From: Rubellimicrobium sp. CFH 75288
GTDB lineage: Bacteria; Pseudomonadota; Alphaproteobacteria; Rhodobacterales; Rhodobacteraceae
DNA: 64,000 nt
Assembly (NCBI RefSeq): GCF_009904055.1
Contig: NZ_WYDP01000010.1
Location: forward strand, 1 to 64,000
Direction: 5' to 3'
The notes under the pieces were generated by a model. It was not told the origin of the DNA. It worked only from the letters and a program-made list of their open reading frames with translations, and did no database searches. Shown piece after piece: positions 37,743 to 46,148 of this stretch. How positions within the stretch are numbered: position 1 is the stretch's first letter; every line of letters starts with the position of its first letter. The position numbers and the translations under genes were made by a program.

Positions 37743-38529
37743 CGCCCGCCTGCGCCAGCTGCGCGAGGGGCTGGCCGCGCTGCGCCACGACCTGCGCGCG
37801 GCGCTGGCGACCGAGCGCACGCGCCGGCGCGGCCCCCTCGTCCAGCGCCTTCACGAGGTCGAGCGCATGCTCGATCCCCTCTACCCCTACACCTCGCAGG
37901 CCGGGCAGGACCGCGTCGCCGACAGGGTCTTCGGCGGCCGCACGGGCCTGACCTTTGCCGATCTCGGCGCCTATGACGGGGTCACGGGCTCCAACACCCT
38001 GTTTCTCGAGACGCGCCGCTTCTGGACGGGGGTGCTCGTCGAACCCGTCCCCGACCAGGCCGCCCGCGCCGCCGCCGCCCGTCGCGCCCCCTGCCTGCCC
38101 GTCGCCGTCGCCGCCCGGGAGGGCGAGGCCGACCTTCTCGCCGTCGAGGCGGGGTTCACCCAGATGTCGGGCCTCGCCGAGAGCTACGACCCCCGCATCC
38201 TCGCACGCGTGCGCGCCGATCCGCGCCACCGCGAGCGGACCTTGCGCGTGCGCACCCGTCCGCTCTCGGCCCTACTCGAGGAGGCGGGCCTGCCCCATCC
38301 CCATTTCGTCTCCCTCGACATCGAGGGCGGAGAGGAGGCCGTGCTCGCCGCCTTTCCCTTTGCGCGCCACCGGGTGGGCCTCTGGGCGATCGAGAACAAC
38401 ACCGGCTCGCCCGCGATCGGGCGGATCATGCGCGCGGCCGGCTACGAGCTCGTCGAGTTCTGCGGCCCCGACGAAATGTGGCGCGCGCGCGGCCTTTCCC
38501 TCCAAGCCGAGGCGTTAACCCCGCCTTGA
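37708..38529 (+). CDS. FkbM family methyltransferase
   Basis: A 273-residue SAM-dependent methyltransferase-like protein. YTSQAGQDRVADRVF, FADLGAYDGVTGSNTLFLE and FVSLDIEGGEEAVLAAFPF are FkbM hallmarks (SAM-binding and the DIEG motif). Members O-methylate sugars or other small groups on surface glycans. The start at 37708 has GGAGGAG seven bases upstream; an in-frame ATG at 37732 is less likely. Its stop lies inside a CtrA-like motif ahead of motB. Confidence 0.82.
   Translation: MPRMAAPPMDPDARLRQLREGLAALRHDLRAALATERTRRRGPLVQRLHEVERMLDPLYPYTSQAGQDRVADRVFGGRTGLTFADLGAYDGVTGSNTLFLETRRFWTGVLVEPVPDQAARAAAARRAPCLPVAVAAREGEADLLAVEAGFTQMSGLAESYDPRILARVRADPRHRERTLRVRTRPLSALLEEAGLPHPHFVSLDIEGGEEAVLAAFPFARHRVGLWAIENNTGSPAIGRIMRAAGYELVEFCGPDEMWRARGLSLQAEALTPP
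38515..38529 (+). promoter_or_regulatory. CtrA-like box upstream of motB (degenerate)
   Basis: TTAA-CCCCGCC-TTGA fits the CtrA consensus TTAA-N7-TTAA with one mismatch. It ends 45 bases before the motB ATG. The position matches the other boxes of the flagellar cluster. Binding is inferred, not shown. Confidence 0.45.
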
Positions 38530-38574
38530 GCGCCCCCGTGGCACAAACCCCCCGACCGGGCGGGGGCAGCAACC

Positions 38575-39417
38575 ATGAGCGGACGGGACAGCGGGGGCGC
38601 CAACGCGCCGGTGGCGCCGGTGATCGTGCGCCGGCGCAAGGTGGTGGCGGGCGGCCATCACGGCGGCGCCTGGAAGGTCGCCTATGCCGACTTTGTCACG
38701 GCGATGATGGCCTTCTTCCTGCTCATGTGGCTGCTCAACGCCACCACAGAGCAGCAGCGCAAGGGCCTGGCCGACTATTTCGCCCCGGACGTGCCGATCG
38801 CGCGCGTCTCGGGCGGCGCCAACGGGATGCTGGGGGGCGATTCGCCCACCGCTCTGGACAGCATGGCCTCCGACGGCCGCACGCCCTCGCGCCCCTTCGC
38901 CGGTCTGCCCCCCGCGGACGCCTCCGAGGGCGAGGCGCTGGCCGAGGCCGCCGAGACGGCCGCCCTCATGGCGGTGGAGGATGTGCTTCTGGGCCGCGGG
39001 GGCGAATCGCTCCTGTCGGACGAGGCGCTGCGCCATGTCGTCACGCGCCTGACCGACGAGGGGCTGGTGATCGAGGTGTTCGCCCGCCCCGGCGCCCCCC
39101 TCTGGGCCGAAGGGACGGCCGAGGCCCTTCCCGTCACGCGCGCGATCCTCGCGGCGGTGGCGCGCGCGGCCGCCTTCGTGTCCAACCCCGCCGCTGCCGC
39201 CGCCTACCTGCCGGGGGGGCGGCAGGCTGGCGGCGGCGGCTGGACCCTCTCGACCGCCCGCGCCGACGCGGCGCGGGCCCTGCTCGAGCAGGCCGGCCTC
39301 GCCCCCCACCGGATGCGGCGCGTCACGGGCCACGCCGACCGTTCTCCGGCCGCTGCCGATCCGGCCGTGCCGCGCAACGACCGCATCGAGATCACGCTGC
39401 TGCGCCGCGGCCGTTAA
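38575..39417 (+). CDS. motB: Flagellar stator protein MotB
   Basis: A 280-residue stator subunit. The single membrane helix follows VAYADFVTAMMAFFLLMWLL; Asp39 is the proton-carrying aspartate. The C-terminal OmpA-like peptidoglycan-binding domain (about 180-278) is diverged but keeps LSTARADAARALLEQAGL and NDRIEITLL. Its partner motA lies almost 10 kb to the right, in another operon. The stop codon is part of the CtrA-like box serving flgE. Confidence 0.9.
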   Translation: MSGRDSGGANAPVAPVIVRRRKVVAGGHHGGAWKVAYADFVTAMMAFFLLMWLLNATTEQQRKGLADYFAPDVPIARVSGGANGMLGGDSPTALDSMASDGRTPSRPFAGLPPADASEGEALAEAAETAALMAVEDVLLGRGGESLLSDEALRHVVTRLTDEGLVIEVFARPGAPLWAEGTAEALPVTRAILAAVARAAAFVSNPAAAAAYLPGGRQAGGGGWTLSTARADAARALLEQAGLAPHRMRRVTGHADRSPAAADPAVPRNDRIEITLLRRGR

Positions 39418-39428
39418 GGGTTTCTTAA
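39414..39428 (+). promoter_or_regulatory. CtrA-like box upstream of flgE (exact)
   Basis: TTAA-GGGTTTC-TTAA is an exact TTAA-N7-TTAA site. It overlaps the motB stop codon and ends 50 bases before the flgE GTG. In Rhodobacterales and Caulobacter, CtrA activates flagellar operons through such sites. Confidence 0.6.
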
Positions 39429-39478
39429 GGTCTGGCTGGTAGAACGGGATGCATCCCGAACGCCAAGGGGACCTGTGC

Positions 39479-40783
39479 GTGTCGATCTCCTCCTCTCTCA
39501 ATGCGGGCGTGGCCGGTCTCTTTGCCCAGGCCAGTTCTCTCGCCGCGATCTCGGACAACATCGCCAATGCGGCGACACCCGGCTACCGCCGCGTCACCAC
39601 CGATTTTGCCGCTCTCGTGGTGGGGGAGGGGGTGGGTCGCTACACGGCCGGCGGCGTCCGCGCCGCGGACCTGCGGCTCGTCGGCGCGCGCGGCCCCCTG
39701 TCCACCAGCGCCAGCGCCACCGATCTGGCCGTCGCGGGCCGGGGCATGCTGCCCGTGACCCGGCTGGAGGGGGGCAGCGCCTGGTCAGGGGGACCCTTTC
39801 TGATGACGCCGACCGGGGCGTTCTCGCCCGATGCCGACGGCTATCTGCGGACGCCGTCCGGTCTCGTCCTGCTGGGCGCGCCCGTGGGGCCGGGGGGCGA
39901 TGCGCCCGGCTTCTCGCGCACCACGGCCGAGGGGCTGGCGCCCGTCCGCATCCCGACCCAGGCGGTCGCCGGCTCGCCCACCACGCGCCTGGCGGTCTCG
40001 GCGAACCTGCCCGCCGCCGCGACGGAGGCGGGCGCCTCCGGCACCTCCGAGGAGATGACCGTCACCTATTACGACAACCTCGGCAAGCCGCAGACCCTGA
40101 TCCTGACCTTCGAGCCGGTCGTGCCGGCGGCGGGCGCGCCTCCGTCGAACGCCTGGACCCTGCGCATCGGCGACAGCGCCTCGGACGGGGCGACGATCGC
40201 GGAATACCGGCTCGGCTTTGCCGCCGATCGCGCGGGCGGGGGGCGGCTCGCCTCCGTCGCCACGCTCGCCGGGGGTGCCTATGATCCCGCCACCGGACAG
40301 GCCGTGGTGCAGACCGCCGGCGGTCCCCTGGCGCTGTCGCTCGGCCGCCCCGGCGAGGCGGAGGGCTTCACGCAGCTCGCCGCCCCCTTCTCGCCGGCCG
40401 CGACCGAGCGCGACGGCGCACCGGCCGCCTCGCTGCGCGACGTGGCGGTGGACGCGCAGGGCTTCGTGGTGGCCCGCTTTGATTCGGGCGATACGCGACG
40501 GCTCTTCCAGGTGCCCGTCGCCGACGTCCCGAACCCGGAGGGACTCGCCGCACGGGACGGGCAGGCCTACGCCGTGACGGAGAAATCCGGCGGCTTCGTG
40601 CTGTGGAACGCGGGCGAGGGGCCGACCGGCGCGATCCAGGGTTTCGCGCGGGAGGAATCGGCCGTGGACGTGGCCCAGGAGCTCACGAGCCTCATCAAGA
40701 CCCAGCGCGCCTATTCCTCCAACGCCAAGGTCATCCAAACGGTGGACGAGATGCTGCAGGAAACCACCAACATCAAGCGCTAG
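39479..40783 (+). CDS. flgE: Flagellar hook protein FlgE
   Basis: A 434-residue hook subunit. The N-terminal rod/hook signature ISDNIANAATPGYRRV and the C-terminal ELTSLIKTQRAYSSNAKVIQTVDEM flank a beta-rich centre containing a VTYYDNLGKPQTLIL hook domain segment. The GTG start at 39479, giving VSISSSLNAGV, is preceded by AAGGGG; the ATG at 39449 would add ten unrelated residues. Exported by the flagellar type III apparatus. flgK follows after 33 bases. Confidence 0.93.
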   Translation: MSISSSLNAGVAGLFAQASSLAAISDNIANAATPGYRRVTTDFAALVVGEGVGRYTAGGVRAADLRLVGARGPLSTSASATDLAVAGRGMLPVTRLEGGSAWSGGPFLMTPTGAFSPDADGYLRTPSGLVLLGAPVGPGGDAPGFSRTTAEGLAPVRIPTQAVAGSPTTRLAVSANLPAAATEAGASGTSEEMTVTYYDNLGKPQTLILTFEPVVPAAGAPPSNAWTLRIGDSASDGATIAEYRLGFAADRAGGGRLASVATLAGGAYDPATGQAVVQTAGGPLALSLGRPGEAEGFTQLAAPFSPAATERDGAPAASLRDVAVDAQGFVVARFDSGDTRRLFQVPVADVPNPEGLAARDGQAYAVTEKSGGFVLWNAGEGPTGAIQGFAREESAVDVAQELTSLIKTQRAYSSNAKVIQTVDEMLQETTNIKR

Positions 40784-40816
40784 GCCGGACCACGGGCCTT
40801 ATCCGGAGATGATGTC

Positions 40817-42244
40817 ATGAGCCTCCATCTCGCCCTCGGCAACGCCCTGTCCGGTCTGGCGGCGACGGCCCGGATGGCGGAGATCGTCGCCGCCAATCTG
40901 GCCGGCGCCCAGACGGACGGATATGGCCGCCGCACGGTCGAGCTGTCCTCCGCCTCTCTCGAGGGCCGCGGGGCGGGGGTGCGCGTGGACGGAATCGCCC
41001 GTCACGCCGACCGGGCGCTTCTCGCCGAACGGCGCGAGGCCGAGACGGCGCTCGAGGGGGACAGGATGCGCGCCGGGCTCCTGCGCGGGCTGGAAGGGGT
41101 CCTCGTGCCCGCGGACGGAGGCGGTCTTGCCGACCGCATCGCCGCGCTCGAGACGGCTCTCGTCGCGGCCGCCGCCGATCCCGCCTCCGAACCGCGACTC
41201 GGCTCCGTCCTCGATGCGCTCGAGGCCGTGGCGACAGGCCTGCGGGAGGCGGCGGGAGAGGTTCAGGCCCGCCGGGCCGAGGCCGATGCCCGCGCCGCGC
41301 ACGAGGTGCAGGAGGTGAATGCCGCTCTGGCGGAACTGGCGCGTCTCAATGCCGCGATCCCCTCCGCACGGGCGGCCGGACGCGATGCGGCGGGTCTTCT
41401 GGACCAGCGGCAGGTCCTCGTGGACCGCATCGCCCGGGCCCTGCCCCTGCGCGAGGTCGAACGGCCCGGCGGTGCGATCGTGCTGTTCACGACGGGCGGC
41501 GCCACCCTGCTCGAGGGAACGCGTGCGTCGCGTCTCGGCCTTGCCCCCTCGCAGACCGTCACGGCCGAGCAGACCGCCGCAGCGGGCGGCCTGTCCTCCC
41601 TGACCCTCGACGGGCGTTCCCTGGCCGATCCGGGCGGAGGCGTCCTGGGAGCGGCCCTGGGGCTCCGCGACCGCGACCTGCCCGCGCTGGGGGACCGGCT
41701 CGACCGGCTCGCCGCCGATCTCGTCGAGCGGCTGGGCTCCGGGGCCGATCCCCTCCTGCCCGCGGCACAGGCGGGCCTGCTGGTCGATGGCGACGGGCCG
41801 GCGCAGCCAGAGCGGCTGGCGGGGCTGGCGGGCCGGATCGCCGTCACCGCGGCGGTCGATCCCGGGCGGGGCGGGGCGCTCTGGCGCCTGCGGGACGGTC
41901 CGGGCGCCGTCTCGCCGGGACCCCCCGGCGCGGGCGGCCAGATCCTGCGCTGGCTGGACGCCCTCGCGGCCCCCCGGCCGCTCGGCCCGGATGGTCAGCC
42001 GGCCCCGGCCGCCGGGCTGGCCGCGACGGTCGCCTCCGGCCTCGGCAGGCAGCGCCTGGCTGCGGAGGATGCCGAAGGGTTCGCCGCAGCCCGCTGGAGC
42101 ACCCTCCGGGAGGTCGAACTCGCCCGCGGGGTGAGCACGGATGCCGAGTTGCAGATGCTTCTGCGCATCGAGCAGGCGCATGCCGCCCATACGCGCATCA
42201 TCGCGGCCGTGGACGCGATGATGCGCCGCCTGACGGAGATCTAG
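40817..42244 (+). CDS. flgK: Flagellar hook-associated protein FlgK
   Basis: A 475-residue junction protein between hook and filament. The N-terminus (LALGNALSGLAATARMAEIVAANLAGAQTDGYGRR is the conserved region, residues 5-39) and the C-terminus (LREVELARGVSTDAELQMLL) form the coiled-coil ends shared with other axial proteins; the middle is Ala/Gly-rich and diverged. GGAGAT precedes the ATG. It lies between flgE and flgL as usual. Confidence 0.9.
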   Translation: MSLHLALGNALSGLAATARMAEIVAANLAGAQTDGYGRRTVELSSASLEGRGAGVRVDGIARHADRALLAERREAETALEGDRMRAGLLRGLEGVLVPADGGGLADRIAALETALVAAAADPASEPRLGSVLDALEAVATGLREAAGEVQARRAEADARAAHEVQEVNAALAELARLNAAIPSARAAGRDAAGLLDQRQVLVDRIARALPLREVERPGGAIVLFTTGGATLLEGTRASRLGLAPSQTVTAEQTAAAGGLSSLTLDGRSLADPGGGVLGAALGLRDRDLPALGDRLDRLAADLVERLGSGADPLLPAAQAGLLVDGDGPAQPERLAGLAGRIAVTAAVDPGRGGALWRLRDGPGAVSPGPPGAGGQILRWLDALAAPRPLGPDGQPAPAAGLAATVASGLGRQRLAAEDAEGFAAARWSTLREVELARGVSTDAELQMLLRIEQAHAAHTRIIAAVDAMMRRLTEI

Positions 42245-42283
42245 GATGCCAGCGACCCGCACCCCGCATGACGGTGCTCTCCC

Positions 42284-43279
42284 GTGAGTGCGACCATCCC
42301 CGGCGACCGCAGCGGCCTGTTCGTCGGTCTGCGCCACAACGCCGCCCTGCGCGAGCGGCTCGCCCGCCTCGGCAGCGAGGTGGCGACCGGCCGGGTCGCC
42401 GATCCCGTCCGGCACCGCCGGGCCGAGATGGGGGGGCTGGCCGACCTGGACCGACGGCTGGCCCTGGCCGGAAGCCTCGCCTCGGCCGCGCGCGACACCG
42501 CCGACCGGCTCGGCGCCATGGGCTTCGCGCTGGAGCGGGTGGAGGGGGCGCGGGCCACCCTCTTCGACCGTCTCGCCGCGGGGATGCCGCCGGGCCTGTC
42601 CCCGCAGGCGGCCGAGGCCTTCGGACGCGAGGCCTTCGAGGCGGTGGTCCACGCTCTGGGCGCGCGCTGGGGAGAGGCGTCCCTGTTCGCCGGCACGGCG
42701 ACCGGAAGCCCTGCCCTCGCCGGTGCAGAGGAGATGCTGGCTGCCCTGCGCGACGCCGCCGCTGGCGAGACCACGGCTGCCGGCCTGCTGGCCCGCGTGA
42801 CCGCTTGGTTCGAGGATCCCGCAGGCGGATTCGCCGCCGGGGCCTATCGCGGCAACCGCGAGGATCCGGTGCGCCCCCTCGGAGAGGGAGAGACCGTAAC
42901 CCTGTCCGCGCGGGCCGACGATCCGGCCCTGCGCGCCGTCCTGCGGGCTGCGGCCCTCGCCTCCCTCGCCGCCAGTCCCCTCCTTGCGGAGGGCGAACGC
43001 CGCATCCTCGTCGCGCAGGCCCGTGAGGCGGCGCTCGCCGCCGCCGACGGTCTCGTGGCGCTGCGCGGCCGTCTCGGCGCGGCCGAGGCGCGGGCCGAAG
43101 CCGCCGAGGCGCGCCACACCGCCCGCGCCGGCGCGCTTGCGATCCTCCGGCAGCAGGCGACCGCCGCCGATCCGTACGCCGCCGCCTCGGCCCTGGAGGC
43201 TGTCCGCCTGCAGCTCGAGACCCACCATCTTCTGACCGGACGGCTGGCGGCCCTGTCGCTGGTCCGGCACCTGCGATGA
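42284..43279 (+). CDS. flgL: Flagellar hook-filament junction protein FlgL
   Basis: A 331-residue protein with flagellin-like N- and C-terminal helices and a diverged Ala-rich middle. RERLARLGSEVATGRVADP near the start and the position between flgK and flgI support FlgL. The start is a GTG at 42284 with a poor ribosome binding site; no better in-frame start is seen. The stop overlaps the flgI ATG by four bases. Confidence 0.82.
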   Translation: MSATIPGDRSGLFVGLRHNAALRERLARLGSEVATGRVADPVRHRRAEMGGLADLDRRLALAGSLASAARDTADRLGAMGFALERVEGARATLFDRLAAGMPPGLSPQAAEAFGREAFEAVVHALGARWGEASLFAGTATGSPALAGAEEMLAALRDAAAGETTAAGLLARVTAWFEDPAGGFAAGAYRGNREDPVRPLGEGETVTLSARADDPALRAVLRAAALASLAASPLLAEGERRILVAQAREAALAAADGLVALRGRLGAAEARAEAAEARHTARAGALAILRQQATAADPYAAASALEAVRLQLETHHLLTGRLAALSLVRHLR

Positions 43280-44376
43280 TCCGTCTGCATCCGGCCCTCG
43301 CGGCGCTCCTGCTCTCTCCGGCCCTCTGCTCGGCCGGGCCGGTCCGGCTCAAGGACCTCGTGGAGTTCGACGGGGTCCGGGGCAACGACCTCGTGGGCTA
43401 CGGGCTCGTGGTGGGGCTCGACGGGACGGGGGACGGGCTGCGCAACACCCCCTTCACCGAGGAGATCATGACCGGCCTTCTCGAGCGGCTGGGCGTCAAC
43501 GTCGCGGGCGAGGCCTTTCGCACCCGCAATGTGGCCGCCGTTCTCGTCACGGCCGAACTGCCGCCTTTCGCGCGGGCGGGCTCCACCATCGACGTGACGG
43601 TGAGCGCCATCGGCGACGCGCGCTCGCTGCGCGGCGGCACGCTCGTCATGACCCCGCTCAACGCAGCCGACGGCGCCATCTATGCCGTGGCGCAGGGCGG
43701 CGTGATCGCGGGCGGCGCGACCGCCGAGGGAGAGGCCGCGCGGATCACGCAGGGCGTTCCCACCGCGGGCACGATTCCGGCCGGCGCCCGCATCGAACGC
43801 GAGGTCGATTTCGATTTCGCCACGCTGGAGACGGTGCGGCTGGCCCTGCGCTCGCCGGACTTCACCACGGCGCTGCGCATCGAGGCTGCCGTCAACGCCG
43901 CCTTCGGCCGCCCGGTGGCAGCCATGCTCGATGCCGGCACGGTCGCGATCGATATCGCCGCCACGGGCGCGCCCTCACCCGCCCATGCGCTGGCGCGCCT
44001 CGAGGGTCTGGCCATCGAGCCCGAGGCACGGGCCCGCGTCGTCGTGGATCAGCGCTCCGGCACGATCGTGATGGGCGAGGACGTGCGCATCAGCCGCGTG
44101 GCCGTCAGCCAGGGGGGCCTGACCCTGCGGGTGGAGGAGGCGCCGCTCGTGGTCCAGCCCAACCCCTTCGCCCCCGGCGAGACGATCGTGGTTCCCCGCT
44201 CGGAAGCCTCCATCACCGAGGCGCAGGGCGGTCTGGCCGAACTGGGCTCCGGCACCACCCTGTCGGAGGTCGTCTCCGGTCTGAACGCGCTGGGCGTCTC
44301 GCCCAACGACCTGATCGACATCCTCAAGAGCATCCGCGCCGCCGGGGCACTCCACGCCGAGTTCGTCGTCCAGTAG
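43276..44376 (+). CDS. flgI: Flagellar P-ring protein FlgI
   Basis: A 366-residue periplasmic protein that forms the P ring around the rod. It has a signal peptide (to about residue 16), then VRLKDLVEFDGVRGNDLVGYGLVVGLDGTGDG (conserved opening, residues 18-50) and a C-terminal LNALGVSPNDLIDILKSIRAAGALHAE block. Length is typical. It is the last gene of the flgE operon and faces fliP across a 160-base gap, which holds a GC hairpin around 44427 but no T-run. Confidence 0.95.
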   Translation: MIRLHPALAALLLSPALCSAGPVRLKDLVEFDGVRGNDLVGYGLVVGLDGTGDGLRNTPFTEEIMTGLLERLGVNVAGEAFRTRNVAAVLVTAELPPFARAGSTIDVTVSAIGDARSLRGGTLVMTPLNAADGAIYAVAQGGVIAGGATAEGEAARITQGVPTAGTIPAGARIEREVDFDFATLETVRLALRSPDFTTALRIEAAVNAAFGRPVAAMLDAGTVAIDIAATGAPSPAHALARLEGLAIEPEARARVVVDQRSGTIVMGEDVRISRVAVSQGGLTLRVEEAPLVVQPNPFAPGETIVVPRSEASITEAQGGLAELGSGTTLSEVVSGLNALGVSPNDLIDILKSIRAAGALHAEFVVQ

Positions 44377-44536
44377 GACCCCGCCCCGCAGCCCCGGCAC
44401 CGCCCGTCCCTGCTCCTGCCGGCGATCGCCCCGGCGGGCGGGGCGGCCGCGCATCCCGGCCGATCCGTCGTTCCTCCGGCCTCGGGGACCGTCCGCTCCT
44501 CCGCTCGGGCAGAGGGAGAGGGACCGGCGCGCACGA

Positions 44537-45322
44537 TCAGCCGTAGCTGCGCACCAGCGTCTCCGCGACGAGCGTCCAGCCGTCGGCGACAACGAAGAAG
44601 GCGAGCTTGAAGGGCAGCGCGACGATCGCGGGCGGCACCATCATCATCCCCATCGACATCAGGACCGCTGCCACAACCAGGTCGATGACCAGAAACGGCA
44701 GAAACAGGAGAAAGCCGACCTGAAAAGCCCGTTCCATCTCGCTCAGCAGAAAGGACGGCACCAGCAGCGACAGCGGCGGTCCACCCTCGGCAACGGCCGC
44801 TCCGCCATCCCGTCGCAGCTCCGCCAGGATCTCGAGCGTGGCGGGATCGACACGGGCGCCCATGAAGGCCCGGAACGGCTCGATCGCGCGCAGAAAGGCC
44901 TCCTCCAGCGGCAGGTCTCCGTCCAGATGGGGGCGTACCCCTCCTTCCCACGCCGCGTTCAGGGTCGGCTCCATGATGAACCAGGTCAGAAAGAGCGCCA
45001 GCGACACGATCAGCATGTTGGGGGGGGCCTGCTGGAGCCCCAGCGCCTGCCGCAGGATCGACAGGACCGTGACCAGGAACGGAAAGCAGGTCACCATCAC
45101 GGCCAGGGCCGGCACCAGGCTCAGCACCGTGACAAGCAGCAGAAGCTGGATGGATCGGGCAGCCAGCCCCTCCCCCGGACCCAGCGACAGCGTGATCTCC
45201 TGCGCCTGTGCCGGCGCCGCGGCCGCCAGCAGGCAGACCGCCGCGATCGCCCATCCGCGCGGCGCCCCGGCCGGGACCACCGACGCCCGTGCCGGCATCC
45301 CGGTCGTGCCCGCCCGGTTCAT
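44537..45322 (-). CDS. fliP: Flagellar export gate protein FliP
   Basis: A 261-residue membrane component of the flagellar type III export gate. A cleavable signal sequence (to about residue 41, ending PAQAQ) precedes four helices. LVTVLSILRQALGLQQAPPN, FLLSEMERAFQVGFLLFLPF and MSMGMMMVPP are the FliP/FliPQR hallmarks. Its ATG overlaps the fliN stop by 4 bases. fliQ and fliR lie in other operons of the cluster. Confidence 0.95.
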   Translation of the reverse strand: MNRAGTTGMPARASVVPAGAPRGWAIAAVCLLAAAAPAQAQEITLSLGPGEGLAARSIQLLLLVTVLSLVPALAVMVTCFPFLVTVLSILRQALGLQQAPPNMLIVSLALFLTWFIMEPTLNAAWEGGVRPHLDGDLPLEEAFLRAIEPFRAFMGARVDPATLEILAELRRDGGAAVAEGGPPLSLLVPSFLLSEMERAFQVGFLLFLPFLVIDLVVAAVLMSMGMMMVPPAIVALPFKLAFFVVADGWTLVAETLVRSYG

Positions 45323-45588
45323 GCCGCACCGCCGCGCAGGGGCGCCACATCCGTCAGGCGCACGGCCAAGACGCGCCCCTCGCCGCCGCCGATCTCGTCC
45401 AGCTCCCCCCGGGCGATCAGCCGGTCTCCGACGAACAGTTCGACGGGATCGTCCACCCGGCGGTCGAGCGGCAGCACGGCGCCAGGGGCCAGCCCCAGGA
45501 TCTCCCGCAGCAGCGGCCGGGCCCGGCCCACGCAGACGACCACCTCGATGGGGAGGGAGCGGAGGGGGCTTTGATCGGGATCATCCAT
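45319..45588 (-). CDS. fliN: Flagellar motor switch protein FliN
   Basis: An 89-residue SpoA-domain protein of the C ring. SLPIEVVVCVGRARPLLREILGL and DPVELFVGDRLIARGELDEI match FliN. It is a short version without an N-terminal extension. It overlaps the fliH-like gene by 8 bases and fliP by 4. FliG and FliM are not encoded within the window. Confidence 0.88.
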   Translation of the reverse strand: MDDPDQSPLRSLPIEVVVCVGRARPLLREILGLAPGAVLPLDRRVDDPVELFVGDRLIARGELDEIGGGEGRVLAVRLTDVAPLRGGAA

Positions 45589-46147
45589 GGCGGGCCTTCT
45601 GGTCCTGGGGTTGCTGGAGGGCGGCAAACACGTCGCGCAGCGCTGCGAGGCAGCCCTCGAGATCGAGCGCGCATTCCCCTTCGCCCAGCGCCAGACGCGC
45701 GGAGCCGGGAGAGATGTCGGGATCTTCCACCAGCCGGTAGGGCGCACCGGCCGGCAGCCACGGGCGGACGGCCTCCGCCTGCGAGGGATGGACCCCGAGC
45801 ACCAGGGGGCAGGCCAGATCATCCCGTGCGGCCTGCACGACCAGCGTGGCGAGCCAGGGTCCGAGCGCCTGCGCCGCCAGCGCCGGCAGGAGCGAGTCGG
45901 CCACCCGGGCGAACAACGGCCCGAGGGCGGCCAGGACGAGCGCGCGCGCCTCGGCAAAGGAGAAGGCGGCGACCTGGAGGCTCTCGGCGAGGGCATGGCC
46001 GAGGACCCGGCCCTCCGCCTCGGCTGCGCGCCGGCCTTCGGCCAGACCCTCCTCGTGGCCTGCCCGCCATCCTTCGGTCCATCCGGGCGGCACCGCCGGA
46101 ACGGCCGCCTCGGGTACCGCATCGAACGCCTCGAGCATCAGGCCCAT
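45581..46147 (-). CDS. fliH: FliH-like flagellar assembly protein
   Basis: A 188-residue protein in the FliH position between fliF and fliN. A helical, Glu/Ala/Arg-rich N-terminal part (WTEGWRAGHEEGLAEGRR, with GxxxG-like spacing as in FliH) is followed by a more globular C-terminal part. FliH regulates the FliI ATPase and docks it to the export gate. Similarity is weak and the name rests mostly on this pattern and gene order. It starts two bases after the fliF stop. Confidence 0.65.
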   Translation of the reverse strand: MGLMLEAFDAVPEAAVPAVPPGWTEGWRAGHEEGLAEGRRAAEAEGRVLGHALAESLQVAAFSFAEARALVLAALGPLFARVADSLLPALAAQALGPWLATLVVQAARDDLACPLVLGVHPSQAEAVRPWLPAGAPYRLVEDPDISPGSARLALGEGECALDLEGCLAALRDVFAALQQPQDQKARHG

Positions 46148-46148
46148 C

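Noticed and set aside
39429..39460. Possible sigma54 promoter upstream of flgE
   Set aside because: GG and GC dinucleotides are present but the distance is not the 10 bases required between -24 and -12 elements; the CtrA-like box is the better explanation.
40799..43270. 823-codon open frame on the minus strand
   Set aside because: Antisense to flgK and flgL; no recognisable sequence, and it is interior to a coupled operon.
44420..44445. GC hairpin between flgI and fliP
   Set aside because: GCCCCG/CGGGGC can pair but there is no T-run on either strand; too common in this base composition to call a terminator.
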